From the NCBI RefSeq assembly GCF_000372885.1, contig NZ_KB889967.1, positions 496,001-560,000 on the forward strand: DNA of 64,000 nucleotides. Reading direction: 5' to 3'. This DNA comes from Methyloversatilis thermotolerans. Its GTDB lineage: Bacteria; Pseudomonadota; Gammaproteobacteria; Burkholderiales; Rhodocyclaceae. A program made the translations under genes and the position numbers. The notes below the pieces were generated by a model. It was not told the DNA's origin, ran no database searches, and saw only the letters and a program-made list of their open reading frames with translations. Of this stretch, positions 54,030-62,873 are shown in pieces (the stretch's first letter is position 1; each line of letters begins with the position of its first letter).

Positions 54030-54999
54030 GACCGCTCTGATCCTGGAAGAAACGCAAGACGACGATTATATCGCCGAGCCGGCCGACAACCGCTTGCAGG
54101 CTGTCGTGCCTCCCGGCATCGTCGGTGAGCGGCTCGACGCGGTGCTGGCCCGGGTCTGGTCGCAATATTCGCGCAGCCGCCTGCAGGGCTGGTTGCGCGA
54201 AGGCCGGGTGACGGTGGATGGACTGTCCTGTACCGACGCCCGTCGCCGCACCTACAGCGGCGAACGTCTGTCGCTCGATCCTGGCAGCGTGCCCGGGGAG
54301 GGCGCGCATGCGCCGCAAGCGATTCCCCTCGATATCGTGTTCGAGGACGATACCGTGCTGGTGATCAACAAGCCGGCCGGTCTGGTTGTGCATCCGGGCA
54401 GTGGCGTCGCCGACGGCACCCTGCTGAATGCGCTGCTGCATCACGATGCCGCGCTGCAGAAGGTGCCGCGTGCCGGCATCGTGCACCGGCTGGACCGTGA
54501 TACCAGTGGCCTGCTGGTGGTGGCGCGGACGGTCGAGGCGCAGGTCGATCTGGTGCGGCAGTTGCAGGCGCGTACCGTATCGCGGCGCTACATCGCAGTG
54601 GCCTCCGGCACGCTGCGCGGCGAGGGCTCGGTCGATGCGCCGATCGGCCGCAATCCGGTGCAGCGCACGCGCATGGCGGTGGTGGCCACCGGCGGCAAGC
54701 CGGCATGTACCCACTATCGCGCGATGCAGGCGCTCGACCACGCGACGCTGGTCGAATGCCGGCTGGAAACCGGGCGTACTCACCAGATCCGTGTCCATAT
54801 GGCGCACATCGGCCACGCGCTGCTCGGTGACGAGGTGTATGCCAGTCGTACGGTCGCCGGACGTTTCTCGCGCCAGGCCTTGCACGCGTGGCGTCTGGGC
54901 CTGATCCATCCGCGTGACGCACAGGCGATGGAATGGCAGGTAGCGCCGCCCGATGACTTGCGTATGCTCATCGATTCACTGCAGCCGGCGCGGACATGA
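54028..54999 (+). CDS. rluD: 23S rRNA pseudouridine synthase RluD
   Basis: A 323-residue enzyme: an N-terminal S4 RNA-binding domain (about 35-95, SRLQGWLREGRVTVDG) and the RluA-family catalytic domain with HRLDRDTSGLLVVA, whose Asp is catalytic, and LETGRTHQIRVHMAHIGHALLGD. RluD makes pseudouridines 1911, 1915 and 1917 in 23S rRNA helix 69. The start at ATG 54028 overlaps bamD's start; a later GTG near 54100 would leave the S4 domain intact and cannot be excluded. The stop overlaps pgeF (ATGA). Confidence 0.92.
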   Translation: MTALILEETQDDDYIAEPADNRLQAVVPPGIVGERLDAVLARVWSQYSRSRLQGWLREGRVTVDGLSCTDARRRTYSGERLSLDPGSVPGEGAHAPQAIPLDIVFEDDTVLVINKPAGLVVHPGSGVADGTLLNALLHHDAALQKVPRAGIVHRLDRDTSGLLVVARTVEAQVDLVRQLQARTVSRRYIAVASGTLRGEGSVDAPIGRNPVQRTRMAVVATGGKPACTHYRAMQALDHATLVECRLETGRTHQIRVHMAHIGHALLGDEVYASRTVAGRFSRQALHAWRLGLIHPRDAQAMEWQVAPPDDLRMLIDSLQPART

Positions 55000-55739
55000 C
55001 GCTGCCGCTCATCCGCCCGGACTGGCCGGCACCCGCTGGCGTGCGCGCCTGTGTCACGACCCGTCTGGGCGGCGCGAGTGCGCCGCCGTTCGGGCCTTTC
55101 AATCCCGCTTCGCATGTGGGCGACGCACCGGACGCGGTGAGCGCGAACCGCGCCCTGCTGCGCGCCCATCTGCCCGCCGAGCCGATGTGGCTGGATCAGG
55201 TTCACGGTGTGACGGTGGCCGATGCCGACCAGCCATGCCCGACCCAGGCCGACGCGTCGGTTGCGCGCACGCCCGGTCGCGTGTGCGCGGTGATGACCGC
55301 CGACTGTCTGCCGGTGCTGCTGTGCGACCGTTCCGCTCGTGTCGTCGCTGCGGCGCACGCGGGCTGGCGAGGGCTGGCAGCCGGTGTGCTCGGCCGCACC
55401 GTGCGCGACATGGCGGTGCCGCCGGGCGAACTGATGGCCTGGCTGGGGCCGGCCATTGGTCCGCTCGCCTTCGAGGTGGGGCCGGAAGTGCGCGCAGCCT
55501 TCCTGCAGCGGCTGCCAGAGGCCGGACGAGCATTTCGCGCCGGCAGCGGTGACCGACTGTTCGCCGATCTGTATGCGCTGGCACGCATGGATCTCGCGGC
55601 AGCGGGTGTATCTGCCGTGTATGGCGGCGGCCTGTGCACCTTCAGTCAGGCCGGATTGTTCCATTCCTTCCGCCGCGATGCGCGCTGTGGCCGCATGGCC
55701 AGTCTGATCTGGCTGGAACAATCTGTGTCGTTGCCCTGA
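54996..55739 (+). CDS. pgeF: Peptidoglycan editing factor PgeF (YfiH, laccase-domain)
   Basis: A 247-residue protein of the YfiH/DUF152 family with the metal-ligand motifs TADCLPVLLCD, AAHAGWRGLAAGVLG and AWLGPAIGP. Members have been described as laccase-like, as purine nucleoside phosphorylases and as editors that remove wrong UDP-MurNAc-Ser. It follows rluD with a four-base overlap, the common rluD-pgeF operon. Confidence 0.93.
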   Translation: MTLPLIRPDWPAPAGVRACVTTRLGGASAPPFGPFNPASHVGDAPDAVSANRALLRAHLPAEPMWLDQVHGVTVADADQPCPTQADASVARTPGRVCAVMTADCLPVLLCDRSARVVAAAHAGWRGLAAGVLGRTVRDMAVPPGELMAWLGPAIGPLAFEVGPEVRAAFLQRLPEAGRAFRAGSGDRLFADLYALARMDLAAAGVSAVYGGGLCTFSQAGLFHSFRRDARCGRMASLIWLEQSVSLP

Positions 55740-55791
55740 CCGGCTTGCCGAGTTCAAGGATAATAAGAGTCCGTTTTCAGTTCTTCCCATC

Positions 55792-56646
55792 ATGTCAGTA
55801 CTTGCCTGGATCGTGTTCGCCTCACTCGCGGGCGGCGCGATCAGTGTCTGCGCCGCCGCGCTTTTCGGGCTGGCCGTCAATCTGCAGCGCATTCCCCTGC
55901 TCATCAGCTATTCCGTCGGCGCGCTGCTCGGCGCGGCGCTGCTGGGCGTCCTGCCGCAGGCCATCGAGGCCGTCGGCAGCGCTGAACTGGCCACCAGCCT
56001 GCTGCTGGTCGGCATCCTCGGTTTCTTCCTGCTGGAAAAGCTGGTGCTGTGGCGGCACTGTCACGAAGTGAGCTGCGAAGCCCACGATCCGGTCGAGCAG
56101 CCGGTCCATGCACATGACGAGGCCCACGGCCACGCTCACCACGCGCATGGACATTCCGCACAGTCGGCCGACGGCCAGCGCGCGGCTTCGCTCATCCTGA
56201 TCGGCGATGCCTTCCACAATTTCGTCGATGGCGTGCTGATCGCCGCTGCCTTCGCGCAGAGCATTCCACTGGGCATCGTGACCGCCACCGCCATCGTTGC
56301 CCATGAGATTCCGCAGGAGGTCGGCGACTATCTGGTGCTGCTCCACTCGGGCATGAGCCGCGTGCGCGCGCTCGCCTTCAATCTGCTGTCCAGTCTGGCC
56401 ACGCTGGTCGGCGCAGTCGGTGCCTGGTTCGCACTGTCCGCGGTCAGCGGCGCTGTCCCTTACCTGTTATGCATCGCGGCCGCCAGCATGATCTACGTGG
56501 CGGTCGCCGATCTCATTCCCGGCCTTCACAAGCGGGCGGAACTGGGCGCCACCGTGCAGCAGATCATCCTGATTTCGCTCGGGGTGGGCAGCATCCTGCT
56601 CATCCATCGCCTGGTCGACGGCCTCGCCCACGGCCACATCCTCTGA
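55792..56646 (+). CDS. ZIP-family metal transporter
   Basis: A 284-residue inner-membrane protein with eight hydrophobic helices, a His-rich cytoplasmic loop at about 100-125 (HDEAHGHAHHAHGHS) and ZIP signatures HNFVDGVLIAAAF and HEIPQEVGDYLVL. ZIP proteins import zinc or similar divalent metals. It begins 52 bases after pgeF. A TA-rich patch at 55758-55770 (GGATAATAAGAG) may hold a -10 box. No Zur site was seen. Confidence 0.92.
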   Translation: MSVLAWIVFASLAGGAISVCAAALFGLAVNLQRIPLLISYSVGALLGAALLGVLPQAIEAVGSAELATSLLLVGILGFFLLEKLVLWRHCHEVSCEAHDPVEQPVHAHDEAHGHAHHAHGHSAQSADGQRAASLILIGDAFHNFVDGVLIAAAFAQSIPLGIVTATAIVAHEIPQEVGDYLVLLHSGMSRVRALAFNLLSSLATLVGAVGAWFALSAVSGAVPYLLCIAAASMIYVAVADLIPGLHKRAELGATVQQIILISLGVGSILLIHRLVDGLAHGHIL

Positions 56647-56862
56647 GCGATCGCCCGGCACGGCCTGCGCACCGGCCGCGCTCTGCGCGCGTTCGGCGGC
56701 GAGGCGTGCGCGCCGGCGCGACGGCGTGCCGAACAGCCACAGGAACAAGGCGAGCGGCGCGACCCCATAGAACAGCAGCGTCATGACGGCCGCCGCGACG
56801 GACTGTTCCGTCACGGCCATCATGAGCACGACGTATATCCACGCGATGGCGACGATGTACAT
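56467..56862 (-). CDS. Small membrane protein; 3' part antisense to ZIP gene
   Basis: The first 60 residues are a plausible small membrane protein: MYIVAIAWIYVVLMMAVTE, a second hydrophobic segment, then FLWLFGTPSRRRAR. Similar short proteins are common in betaproteobacteria. The frame stays open to 56467 (131 codons), so its C-terminal part overlaps the ZIP gene by 180 bases on the other strand. That part is composition-biased and may be translation read-through of a chance-open frame. The N-terminal half has better support than the rest. Confidence 0.5.
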   Translation of the reverse strand: MYIVAIAWIYVVLMMAVTEQSVAAAVMTLLFYGVAPLALFLWLFGTPSRRRARLAAERAQSAAGAQAVPGDRSEDVAVGEAVDQAMDEQDAAHPERNQDDLLHGGAQFRPLVKAGNEIGDRHVDHAGGRDA

Positions 56863-57155
56863 GAAAGCTCCTCGGTTCCCTGTCCAGAAACGATGCAGTG
56901 CGCAGATGAGCGTGCTGCCGGCGCCGCTGCGGGATTGACACTCATTTTGTGCGATGCAACAATCATTGTGCGCACAGGGTGCCGCATGGCGGCACGGTCG
57001 ATACGGGATGACATCCCCGCAGGCATCAGGCTCCGTGGTCCTTGCACGCTGCTATGCTCGTCGCCGCGACTGCGACCGGAAAAATGAGCGCAGATTCCGC
57101 AGATGCCTGACACAGGTGTCGCGTCCGCACAGAAAAACGACTGGGGTTTTGTTTG
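56863..57155. other. Divergent intergenic region upstream of phaC
   Basis: About 290 bases between the small membrane protein gene and phaC. The patch 56940-56975 is richer in A/T and has TTGTGCGATGCAACAATCATTGTGCGCA, with TGCGATGCA and TGTGCGCACA-type partial palindromes that could be PhaR sites. I cannot confirm that by eye. Confidence 0.4.
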
Positions 57156-58925
57156 ATGAGCAGCGACTCGGCAGCACCCGGAAAGTCCGCCCCGCCTCGC
57201 AACGAGGCCGCCATGCCCGACTGGTCCGCAGTCGTGGCGGCAATGGGCAAGAATTTCACCGAATTCATGACGCGTCAGCAATCGGTCCTGGCTGCGCAGA
57301 TGCCGCATGCCGGCGCGGCTTTGCCACCGCCCGAGACCGCCCGCCTTGCCGCCCTGCAGCAACAGTGGCTGGAGAACCAGACGCGGCTGTGGCAAACCTT
57401 CGTACAGCGCAAGCCCGATGAAGAACCGCCGGCACCGGTGGTGCAGACCGATCCGGCGGACCGTCGCTTCCGTGCTCCGGAATGGAGTCGTACCCCTTAC
57501 TTCGACTACCTGCGTCAGGCCTATCTGATCAATTCGGCCTTCATGCGCGAATGCGTCGAGGCGATTCCGGTCAGTGACGGGCGTACCCGGGGCAAGCTGC
57601 GCTACCTGTCCAAGCAGGTGATCGACGCGATGTCTCCCGCGAACTTCGCGGCGACCAATCCCGAATTCATCGAGACGGCGTTGCGTACCGAAGGCGAGAG
57701 CATCAGGCGGGGCCTGCAGAACCTGCTGCACGACCTGCAGCAGGGGCATATCTCGATGTCCACGCCCGGGGCCTTCGAAGTCGGTCGCAACCTGGCCGTG
57801 ACACCGGGTTCGGTGGTGTTCGAGAACGAGCTCATACAGCTCATCCAGTACGCACCGCTCACCGACAAGGTGTTCCGGAAGCCCTTGCTCATCGTTCCGC
57901 CGTGCATCAACAAGTACTACCTGATGGACCTGCAGCCGGAGAATTCCTTGGTGCGCTATCTGGTCGAGCAGGGGCATACCGTATTCCTGATTTCGTGGCG
58001 GAACGCGGATGCTTCGCTGGCACAGCACACCTGGGATGACTACCTGAGACTCGGCCCGCTGACCGCGCTCGATGTCGTGCGCGACATATCGGGCGATGTT
58101 CAACCCAATGCGCTCGGGTTCTGCGTCGGCGGCACGCTGCTCGCGTCCGCGCTGGCGGTTGCCTGCGGACGGGGCGAGAAGCCGGTGGCCAGCATGGCGC
58201 TGCTCACCACGCTGCTGGACTTTTCCGATGCGGGAGAGATCGGCTGCCTGGTCGATGAGGCCATGGTGAGCGCGCGCGAACAGACCATAGGTCGCGGTGG
58301 CCTCATGCCTGGCCGCGAACTGGCGCAGACCTTCAGCACGCTGCGGCCGAACGACCTGATCTGGAACTATGTCGTCGGCAACTATCTGAAGGGTGAAACA
58401 CCGCCGGCCTTCGACATCCTGCACTGGAACTGCGACAGCACCAATCTGCCGGGGCCGTTCATGGCCTGGTATCTGCGCAATCTCTACCTGGACAACAGCC
58501 TGCGCATTCCGGGCAAGCTTGAAATGCTCGGCGTGAAGGCGGATCTGGGCAAGCTGGACATGCCATCCTATCTGCTGGCTACGTCCGAAGATCACATCGT
58601 GCCGTGGACCGGTGCCTACCTGGTGCGCGGACTGCTCGGCGGAGAGACAACCTTCGTGCTGGGTGCCAGTGGTCACGTGGCCGGTACCATCAACCCGGTG
58701 TCGCGGGACAAGCGTTCCTACTGGACCGGCGGCAACGAAAGCACGGCAGAGGAATGGCGCGCCGGGGCGACGGAGCATCCGGGCAGCTGGTGGAAACATT
58801 ACGCGCAGTGGCTGGTGCCACTGTCCGGCAAGAAGGTGGCGCCACCGGCGGCGCCAGGCAATGCCCGTCACAAGGTGATCGAGCCCGCACCGGGCCGCTA
58901 CGTGAAAAAGATCGCCACGAACTAG
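57156..58925 (+). CDS. phaC: Class I poly(3-hydroxyalkanoate) synthase PhaC
   Basis: A 589-residue soluble synthase that polymerises 3-hydroxyacyl-CoA on PHB granules. The lipase-like box with catalytic Cys is GFCVGGT (about residue 320), and FLISWRNADASLAQHTWDDY and DHIVPWTGAYL supply family sequence and the Asp/His region. N-terminal PhaC_N domain at about 90-260. ATG 57156 is chosen (MSSDSAAP). The two phaB genes and phaR follow on the same strand. No phaA beta-ketothiolase is seen. Confidence 0.95.
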   Translation: MSSDSAAPGKSAPPRNEAAMPDWSAVVAAMGKNFTEFMTRQQSVLAAQMPHAGAALPPPETARLAALQQQWLENQTRLWQTFVQRKPDEEPPAPVVQTDPADRRFRAPEWSRTPYFDYLRQAYLINSAFMRECVEAIPVSDGRTRGKLRYLSKQVIDAMSPANFAATNPEFIETALRTEGESIRRGLQNLLHDLQQGHISMSTPGAFEVGRNLAVTPGSVVFENELIQLIQYAPLTDKVFRKPLLIVPPCINKYYLMDLQPENSLVRYLVEQGHTVFLISWRNADASLAQHTWDDYLRLGPLTALDVVRDISGDVQPNALGFCVGGTLLASALAVACGRGEKPVASMALLTTLLDFSDAGEIGCLVDEAMVSAREQTIGRGGLMPGRELAQTFSTLRPNDLIWNYVVGNYLKGETPPAFDILHWNCDSTNLPGPFMAWYLRNLYLDNSLRIPGKLEMLGVKADLGKLDMPSYLLATSEDHIVPWTGAYLVRGLLGGETTFVLGASGHVAGTINPVSRDKRSYWTGGNESTAEEWRAGATEHPGSWWKHYAQWLVPLSGKKVAPPAAPGNARHKVIEPAPGRYVKKIATN

Positions 58926-59114
58926 GACCCGACGACCGGCTCGTCGCCCGCACCGGCCCGCGCGGTGCATATTCCTCGCGCACGGAGCGGGAGGCGACGC
59001 GCAGGCGCGCAGAATGCGGTGTGAGATGGCCGGCACGGGCCGCGATGGACATGGCAGCCTCAGAGGGGAGCTGCGGAAGACCCACCCTCGATACCTATAA
59101 ATGGAGACAAGGAA

Positions 59115-59855
59115 ATGACGCGAGTCGCACTGGTAACCGGTGGTATGGGAGGACTGGGTGAAGCCATCTGCATCAAGCTGGCGGCACAGGGATTCAGCGT
59201 GGTCACTACGCACAGTCCGGGCAACACCAAGGCAGCCGAGTGGCTGCAGAACATGAACAACATGGGGTATGAGTTCAGGGCCTATCCATGCGACGTGTCG
59301 GACTTCGACTCGTGCAAGGCCTGCGTCGAGGCGGTGGCGAAGGAGGTCGGGCCGGTGGACGTGCTGGTGAACAACGCCGGCATCACGCGCGACATGACCT
59401 TCAAGAAGATGACCAAGGCCGACTGGGACGTGGTGATGAGTACCAACCTCGACTCCTGCTTCAACATGACCAAGCAGGTGATCGACGGCATGACCGAGCG
59501 CAAGTGGGGACGGGTGATCAACGTGTCTTCGGTCAATGGTTCGAAGGGGGCTTTCGGGCAGACCAACTATTCCGCAGCCAAGGCCGGCATGCACGGCTTC
59601 ACCAAGGCGCTGGCACTCGAGGTGGCACGCAACGGCGTCACCGTGAACACGATTTCGCCGGGCTACATCGGCACCAAGATGGTGACCGCGATCCCGCAGG
59701 AAATACTGGATACCAAGATCCTGCCGCAGATCCCGGTATCGCGCCTGGGCAAGCCGGAGGAGATCGCGGGGCTGGTGGCCTATCTCGCGTCGGACGAGGC
59801 GGCCTTCGTCACCGGCGCCAATATCGCAATCAACGGCGGTCAGCATATGGCCTGA
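59115..59855 (+). CDS. phaB: Acetoacetyl-CoA reductase PhaB (copy 1)
   Basis: A 246-residue NADPH-type SDR: TGGMGGLGEAI nucleotide loop, NNAGITRDMTFKKM, NVSSVNG with the catalytic Ser, YSAAK with Tyr and Lys, and ISPGYIGTKMV. It reduces acetoacetyl-CoA to (R)-3-hydroxybutyryl-CoA for PhaC. A ribosome site (ACAAGGAA) precedes the ATG. It lies 189 bases after phaC. A close paralogue follows 85 bases on. Confidence 0.95.
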   Translation: MTRVALVTGGMGGLGEAICIKLAAQGFSVVTTHSPGNTKAAEWLQNMNNMGYEFRAYPCDVSDFDSCKACVEAVAKEVGPVDVLVNNAGITRDMTFKKMTKADWDVVMSTNLDSCFNMTKQVIDGMTERKWGRVINVSSVNGSKGAFGQTNYSAAKAGMHGFTKALALEVARNGVTVNTISPGYIGTKMVTAIPQEILDTKILPQIPVSRLGKPEEIAGLVAYLASDEAAFVTGANIAINGGQHMA

Positions 59856-59940
59856 TCGCCGGCGCGGAGGTCCGCGCATACCGTCCACTTCGTCCGGCGG
59901 GAGTGGACGGTTTCCATCGCAGCTGGCTGGGAGAGAAGTC

Positions 59941-60681
59941 ATGACGAAACGAGTTGCCCTGGTTACCGGGGGTATGGGCGGTCTGGGAACTGCCATCTGC
60001 AAGGCACTGGCCAAGGACGGATACACCGTCGTGGCGAACTGTCTGCCCGCCTTCCCCCAAAAGGAAGAATGGCTGGCCAGGATGAAGTCGGAAGGCTTCG
60101 ACATGAAGGCCGCCGAGGGCGACGTGTCCGACTACGACTCCTGCAAGGCCATGATCGAGAAGATCGAACAGGATATCGGTCCGGTCGATGTGGTCGTGAA
60201 CAACGCCGGCATCACCCGCGACAAGTTCTTCGTGAAGATGGACAAGTCGCAATGGGACGCGGTGCTCACCACCAATCTGGACAGCCTGTTCAATGTGACT
60301 CACCACGTGGCGGCAAGGATGGCCGAGCGCGGCTGGGGCCGCATCATCAATATTTCGTCGGTCAATGGCGTCAAGGGCCAGGCCGGGCAGACCAACTATT
60401 CCGCCGCCAAGGCGGGCGTGGTGGGCTTCACCAAGGCACTGGCCGCCGAAATGGCGACCAAGGGCGTCACCGTGAATGCGATCGCGCCGGGTTATATCGG
60501 CACCGACATGGTGATGGCCATCCGCGAGGACATCCGCCAGGGCATCATCGACTCGGTACCGATGAAGCGTCTCGGCAAGCCCGAGGAAATCGGCGCCGCG
60601 GTGTCCTATCTGGCGTCCGAACTCGCCGGCTATGTGACCGGTGCGACGCTGAACATCAATGGTGGCCTGTATTATCAATAA
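59941..60681 (+). CDS. phaB: Acetoacetyl-CoA reductase PhaB (copy 2)
   Basis: The same length (246 residues) and motif set as the previous gene (TGGMGGLGTAI, NNAGITRDKFFVKM, NISSVNG, YSAAK, IAPGYIGTDMV), but with many substitutions across the protein, so an old duplication or two separately acquired PhaB. Both keep the catalytic Ser, Tyr and Lys. Copy 2 is followed by a perfect hairpin. Different cofactor or chain-length preference is possible but not visible. Confidence 0.94.
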   Translation: MTKRVALVTGGMGGLGTAICKALAKDGYTVVANCLPAFPQKEEWLARMKSEGFDMKAAEGDVSDYDSCKAMIEKIEQDIGPVDVVVNNAGITRDKFFVKMDKSQWDAVLTTNLDSLFNVTHHVAARMAERGWGRIINISSVNGVKGQAGQTNYSAAKAGVVGFTKALAAEMATKGVTVNAIAPGYIGTDMVMAIREDIRQGIIDSVPMKRLGKPEEIGAAVSYLASELAGYVTGATLNINGGLYYQ

Positions 60682-60705
60682 GTGCGGTTTATCGCAGCAG
60701 AATAA

Positions 60706-60734
60706 AGCCTTATGCGGCGGTGCCGCATAAGGCT
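60706..60734 (+). terminator. Hairpin after phaB copy 2
   Basis: AGCCTTATGCGGC-GGT-GCCGCATAAGGCT is a perfect 13-bp stem with a three-base loop, 24 bases after the stop. Only a weak T run follows (GTTGCTT), so it may terminate weakly or protect the phaCBB messenger's 3' end. Confidence 0.7.
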
Positions 60735-60866
60735 GTTGCTTGCGGTATGATCGGCAGAGCGGCGACCGGCATCCGGAGCACGTGAGATGACCCGAAAGCC
60801 GTCAGACCACACGAGTGGGCGGGGCCACCGCCCCGGTGCAGCACATACGAGCGAGGACACCACACA

Positions 60867-61457
60867 ATGAGCGCTTCAGAGGCCCGCGAGGGTACGTCGT
60901 CCACCCGACTGATCAAGAAGTACCCGAACCGCCGCCTGTACGACACCCGCACCAGTTCCTACATCACTCTGTCCGATGTGAAGGAGCTCGTGCTCGAGAA
61001 TGCGGAATTCCAGGTGGTCGATGCCAAGACCGGCGAAGATCTCACCCGCAGCATCCTGCTGCAGATCATCATCGAGGAAGAGAGCGAAGGCCAGCCGATG
61101 TTCACGTCGGACCTGCTGTCGCAGATGATCCGTTTCTATGGCAATGCGATGCAGGGCATGATGGGCAAGTACCTGGAAGGCAATATCAAGGCCTTCACCG
61201 ACATGCAGTCCAAGCTGCAGGAACAGGCCCGCTCCATCTACGGCGACAACAACACGATGAGCAAGGACCTGTGGGCGCAGTTCCTCAATTTCCAGGGGCC
61301 GGCCATGCAGAGCATGATGGGTGCGTACATGGAGCAGAGCAAGCGCATGTTCGTGCAGATGCAGGAACAGATCGAACAGCAGACCCGTTCGATGATGTCC
61401 GGCTTCAAGTTCCCCGGCTTCGGGCCAGGGGGCGATAAAGGTCCGCAAAACAAGTAA
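60867..61457 (+). CDS. phaR: PHB synthesis repressor PhaR
   Basis: A 196-residue protein with the N-terminal PHB/PHA accumulation regulator DNA-binding domain ([24 protein letters not shown]) and two accumulation-regulator (PHB_acc) repeats after it. PhaR binds DNA upstream of phasin and its own gene and is released when it binds PHB. It has its own promoter space of 185 bases after phaB. The C-terminal part is Met/Gln-rich, typical for the family. Confidence 0.94.
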   Translation: MSASEAREGTSSTRLIKKYPNRRLYDTRTSSYITLSDVKELVLENAEFQVVDAKTGEDLTRSILLQIIIEEESEGQPMFTSDLLSQMIRFYGNAMQGMMGKYLEGNIKAFTDMQSKLQEQARSIYGDNNTMSKDLWAQFLNFQGPAMQSMMGAYMEQSKRMFVQMQEQIEQQTRSMMSGFKFPGFGPGGDKGPQNK

Positions 61458-61486
61458 AATGCCGGGTTTTGCGGCGGAGACGCAGC

Positions 61487-62851
61487 GTGACCCGTACTTC
61501 TTCAGAATCCGGTAATCCGGCAAAGCCGACCCGCAAGGTCGGCTTTGTTTCTTTGGGCTGTCCGAAGGCGACTGTCGATTCGGAAAACATCCTGACGCGC
61601 CTGCGTTCGGAAGGTTATGACATCGTGCCGACCTATGACGATGCCGATGTCGTGGTGGTCAACACCTGTGGTTTCATCGATGCCGCGGTCGAGGAGTCGC
61701 TCGATGCGATCGGTGAGGCGCTGGCCGAGAACGGCAAGGTGATCGTGACTGGCTGTATGGGGGCCGAAGGGCCCAAGCGACAGCAGGTGCTGGAAGCGCA
61801 TCCGCAGGTGCTGGCGGTGACCGGCCCGCATGCGACGGAAGAGGTGATGAATGCGGTGCACCAGCACCTGCCCCGGCCGCACGACCCGTTCACCGATCTG
61901 GTGCCGCCGCAGGGCATACGGCTCACACCATCGCATTACGCCTACCTGAAAATTTCCGAAGGCTGCAATCACCGCTGCAGTTTCTGCATCATTCCGTCGA
62001 TGCGCGGCGACCTGGTGAGCCGGCCGATCGGCGACGTGATGCGCGAAGCCGAAGCACTGCGCGACGCCGGTGTGCGCGAACTGCTCATCGTGTCGCAGGA
62101 CACCAGCGCCTATGGCGTGGATGTGAAGTACCGCACCGGCTTCTGGGGCGGGCGGCCCTTGCGCACCAGGCTGCATGACCTGGCGAGCGCGCTGGGCGAA
62201 CTGGGCATCTGGGTACGCATGCATTATGTCTACCCGTATCCGCACGTCGACGACATCATTCCGCTGATGGCCGAGGGCATGATTCTTCCCTACCTTGACG
62301 TCCCGTTCCAGCATGCCAGCCCGCGCGTGCTCAAGGCGATGAAGCGGCCGGCGAACGCCGAGAACAATCTCGAGCGCATCCGCGCCTGGCGCGCCATCTG
62401 TCCCGACATCACGATACGCAGTACCTTCATCACCGGCTTTCCCGGCGAAACCGAACAGGAATTCGAGGAGCTGCTCGATTTTCTCGGCGAGGCGCGGCTG
62501 GACCGCGTCGGCTGTTTCGCCTATTCGCCGGTCGACGGCGCCAGCGCGAACGATCTGCCGGGCGCCTTGCCGGACGAAGTGCGCGAGGAGCGCAAGCAGC
62601 GCCTGATGGAATTCCAGGAAGACATTTCCACGCAGCGCCTGGAGGAAAAGATCGACCGGGAAATGATCGTGCTGGTCGACGAGGTGGACGAGGATGGCGC
62701 GGTCGCGCGCACCGAGGGCGATGCACCCGACATCGACGGCCTTGTGCATGTACTGGACGGACAGGATCTCGAAGTCGGCGATTTCGTGCGCGTGCGCATC
62801 ACCGACTGCGATGTGCACGATCTGTATGCCGAGGTGATGCGCGAGGAGTGA
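61487..62851 (+). CDS. rimO: Ribosomal protein S12 methylthiotransferase RimO
   Basis: A 454-residue radical-SAM enzyme that adds a methylthio group to an Asp of S12. The N-terminal domain has the three cluster Cys in SLGCPKA, VNTCGF and TGCMGA; the radical-SAM CxxxCxxC is in [16 protein letters not shown]; a TRAM domain closes the protein. I choose GTG 61487 with GGCGGAGA upstream; the track from a TTG at 61469 adds only basic residues. A strong hairpin lies inside codons 12-20. Confidence 0.95.
   Translation: MTRTSSESGNPAKPTRKVGFVSLGCPKATVDSENILTRLRSEGYDIVPTYDDADVVVVNTCGFIDAAVEESLDAIGEALAENGKVIVTGCMGAEGPKRQQVLEAHPQVLAVTGPHATEEVMNAVHQHLPRPHDPFTDLVPPQGIRLTPSHYAYLKISEGCNHRCSFCIIPSMRGDLVSRPIGDVMREAEALRDAGVRELLIVSQDTSAYGVDVKYRTGFWGGRPLRTRLHDLASALGELGIWVRMHYVYPYPHVDDIIPLMAEGMILPYLDVPFQHASPRVLKAMKRPANAENNLERIRAWRAICPDITIRSTFITGFPGETEQEFEELLDFLGEARLDRVGCFAYSPVDGASANDLPGALPDEVREERKQRLMEFQEDISTQRLEEKIDREMIVLVDEVDEDGAVARTEGDAPDIDGLVHVLDGQDLEVGDFVRVRITDCDVHDLYAEVMREE
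61522..61554 (+). promoter_or_regulatory. Terminator-like hairpin inside the 5' end of rimO
   Basis: AAAGCCGACC-CGCAA-GGTCGGCTTT is a perfect 10-bp stem followed by GTTTCTTT. It looks like an intrinsic terminator for phaR but lies within rimO, just after its start codon, in sequence that encodes the conserved [11 protein letters not shown]. It may end phaR transcripts or modulate rimO expression; codon constraint partly explains it. Confidence 0.55.
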
Positions 62852-62873
62852 ACATCCTCGGCCGGGAGGGGGC

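Noticed and set aside
56820-60104. Open frame of 1094 codons on the minus strand across phaC and phaB
   Set aside because: Antisense shadow of recognised phaC and phaB genes; low-complexity, His/Arg-rich translation with no domains.
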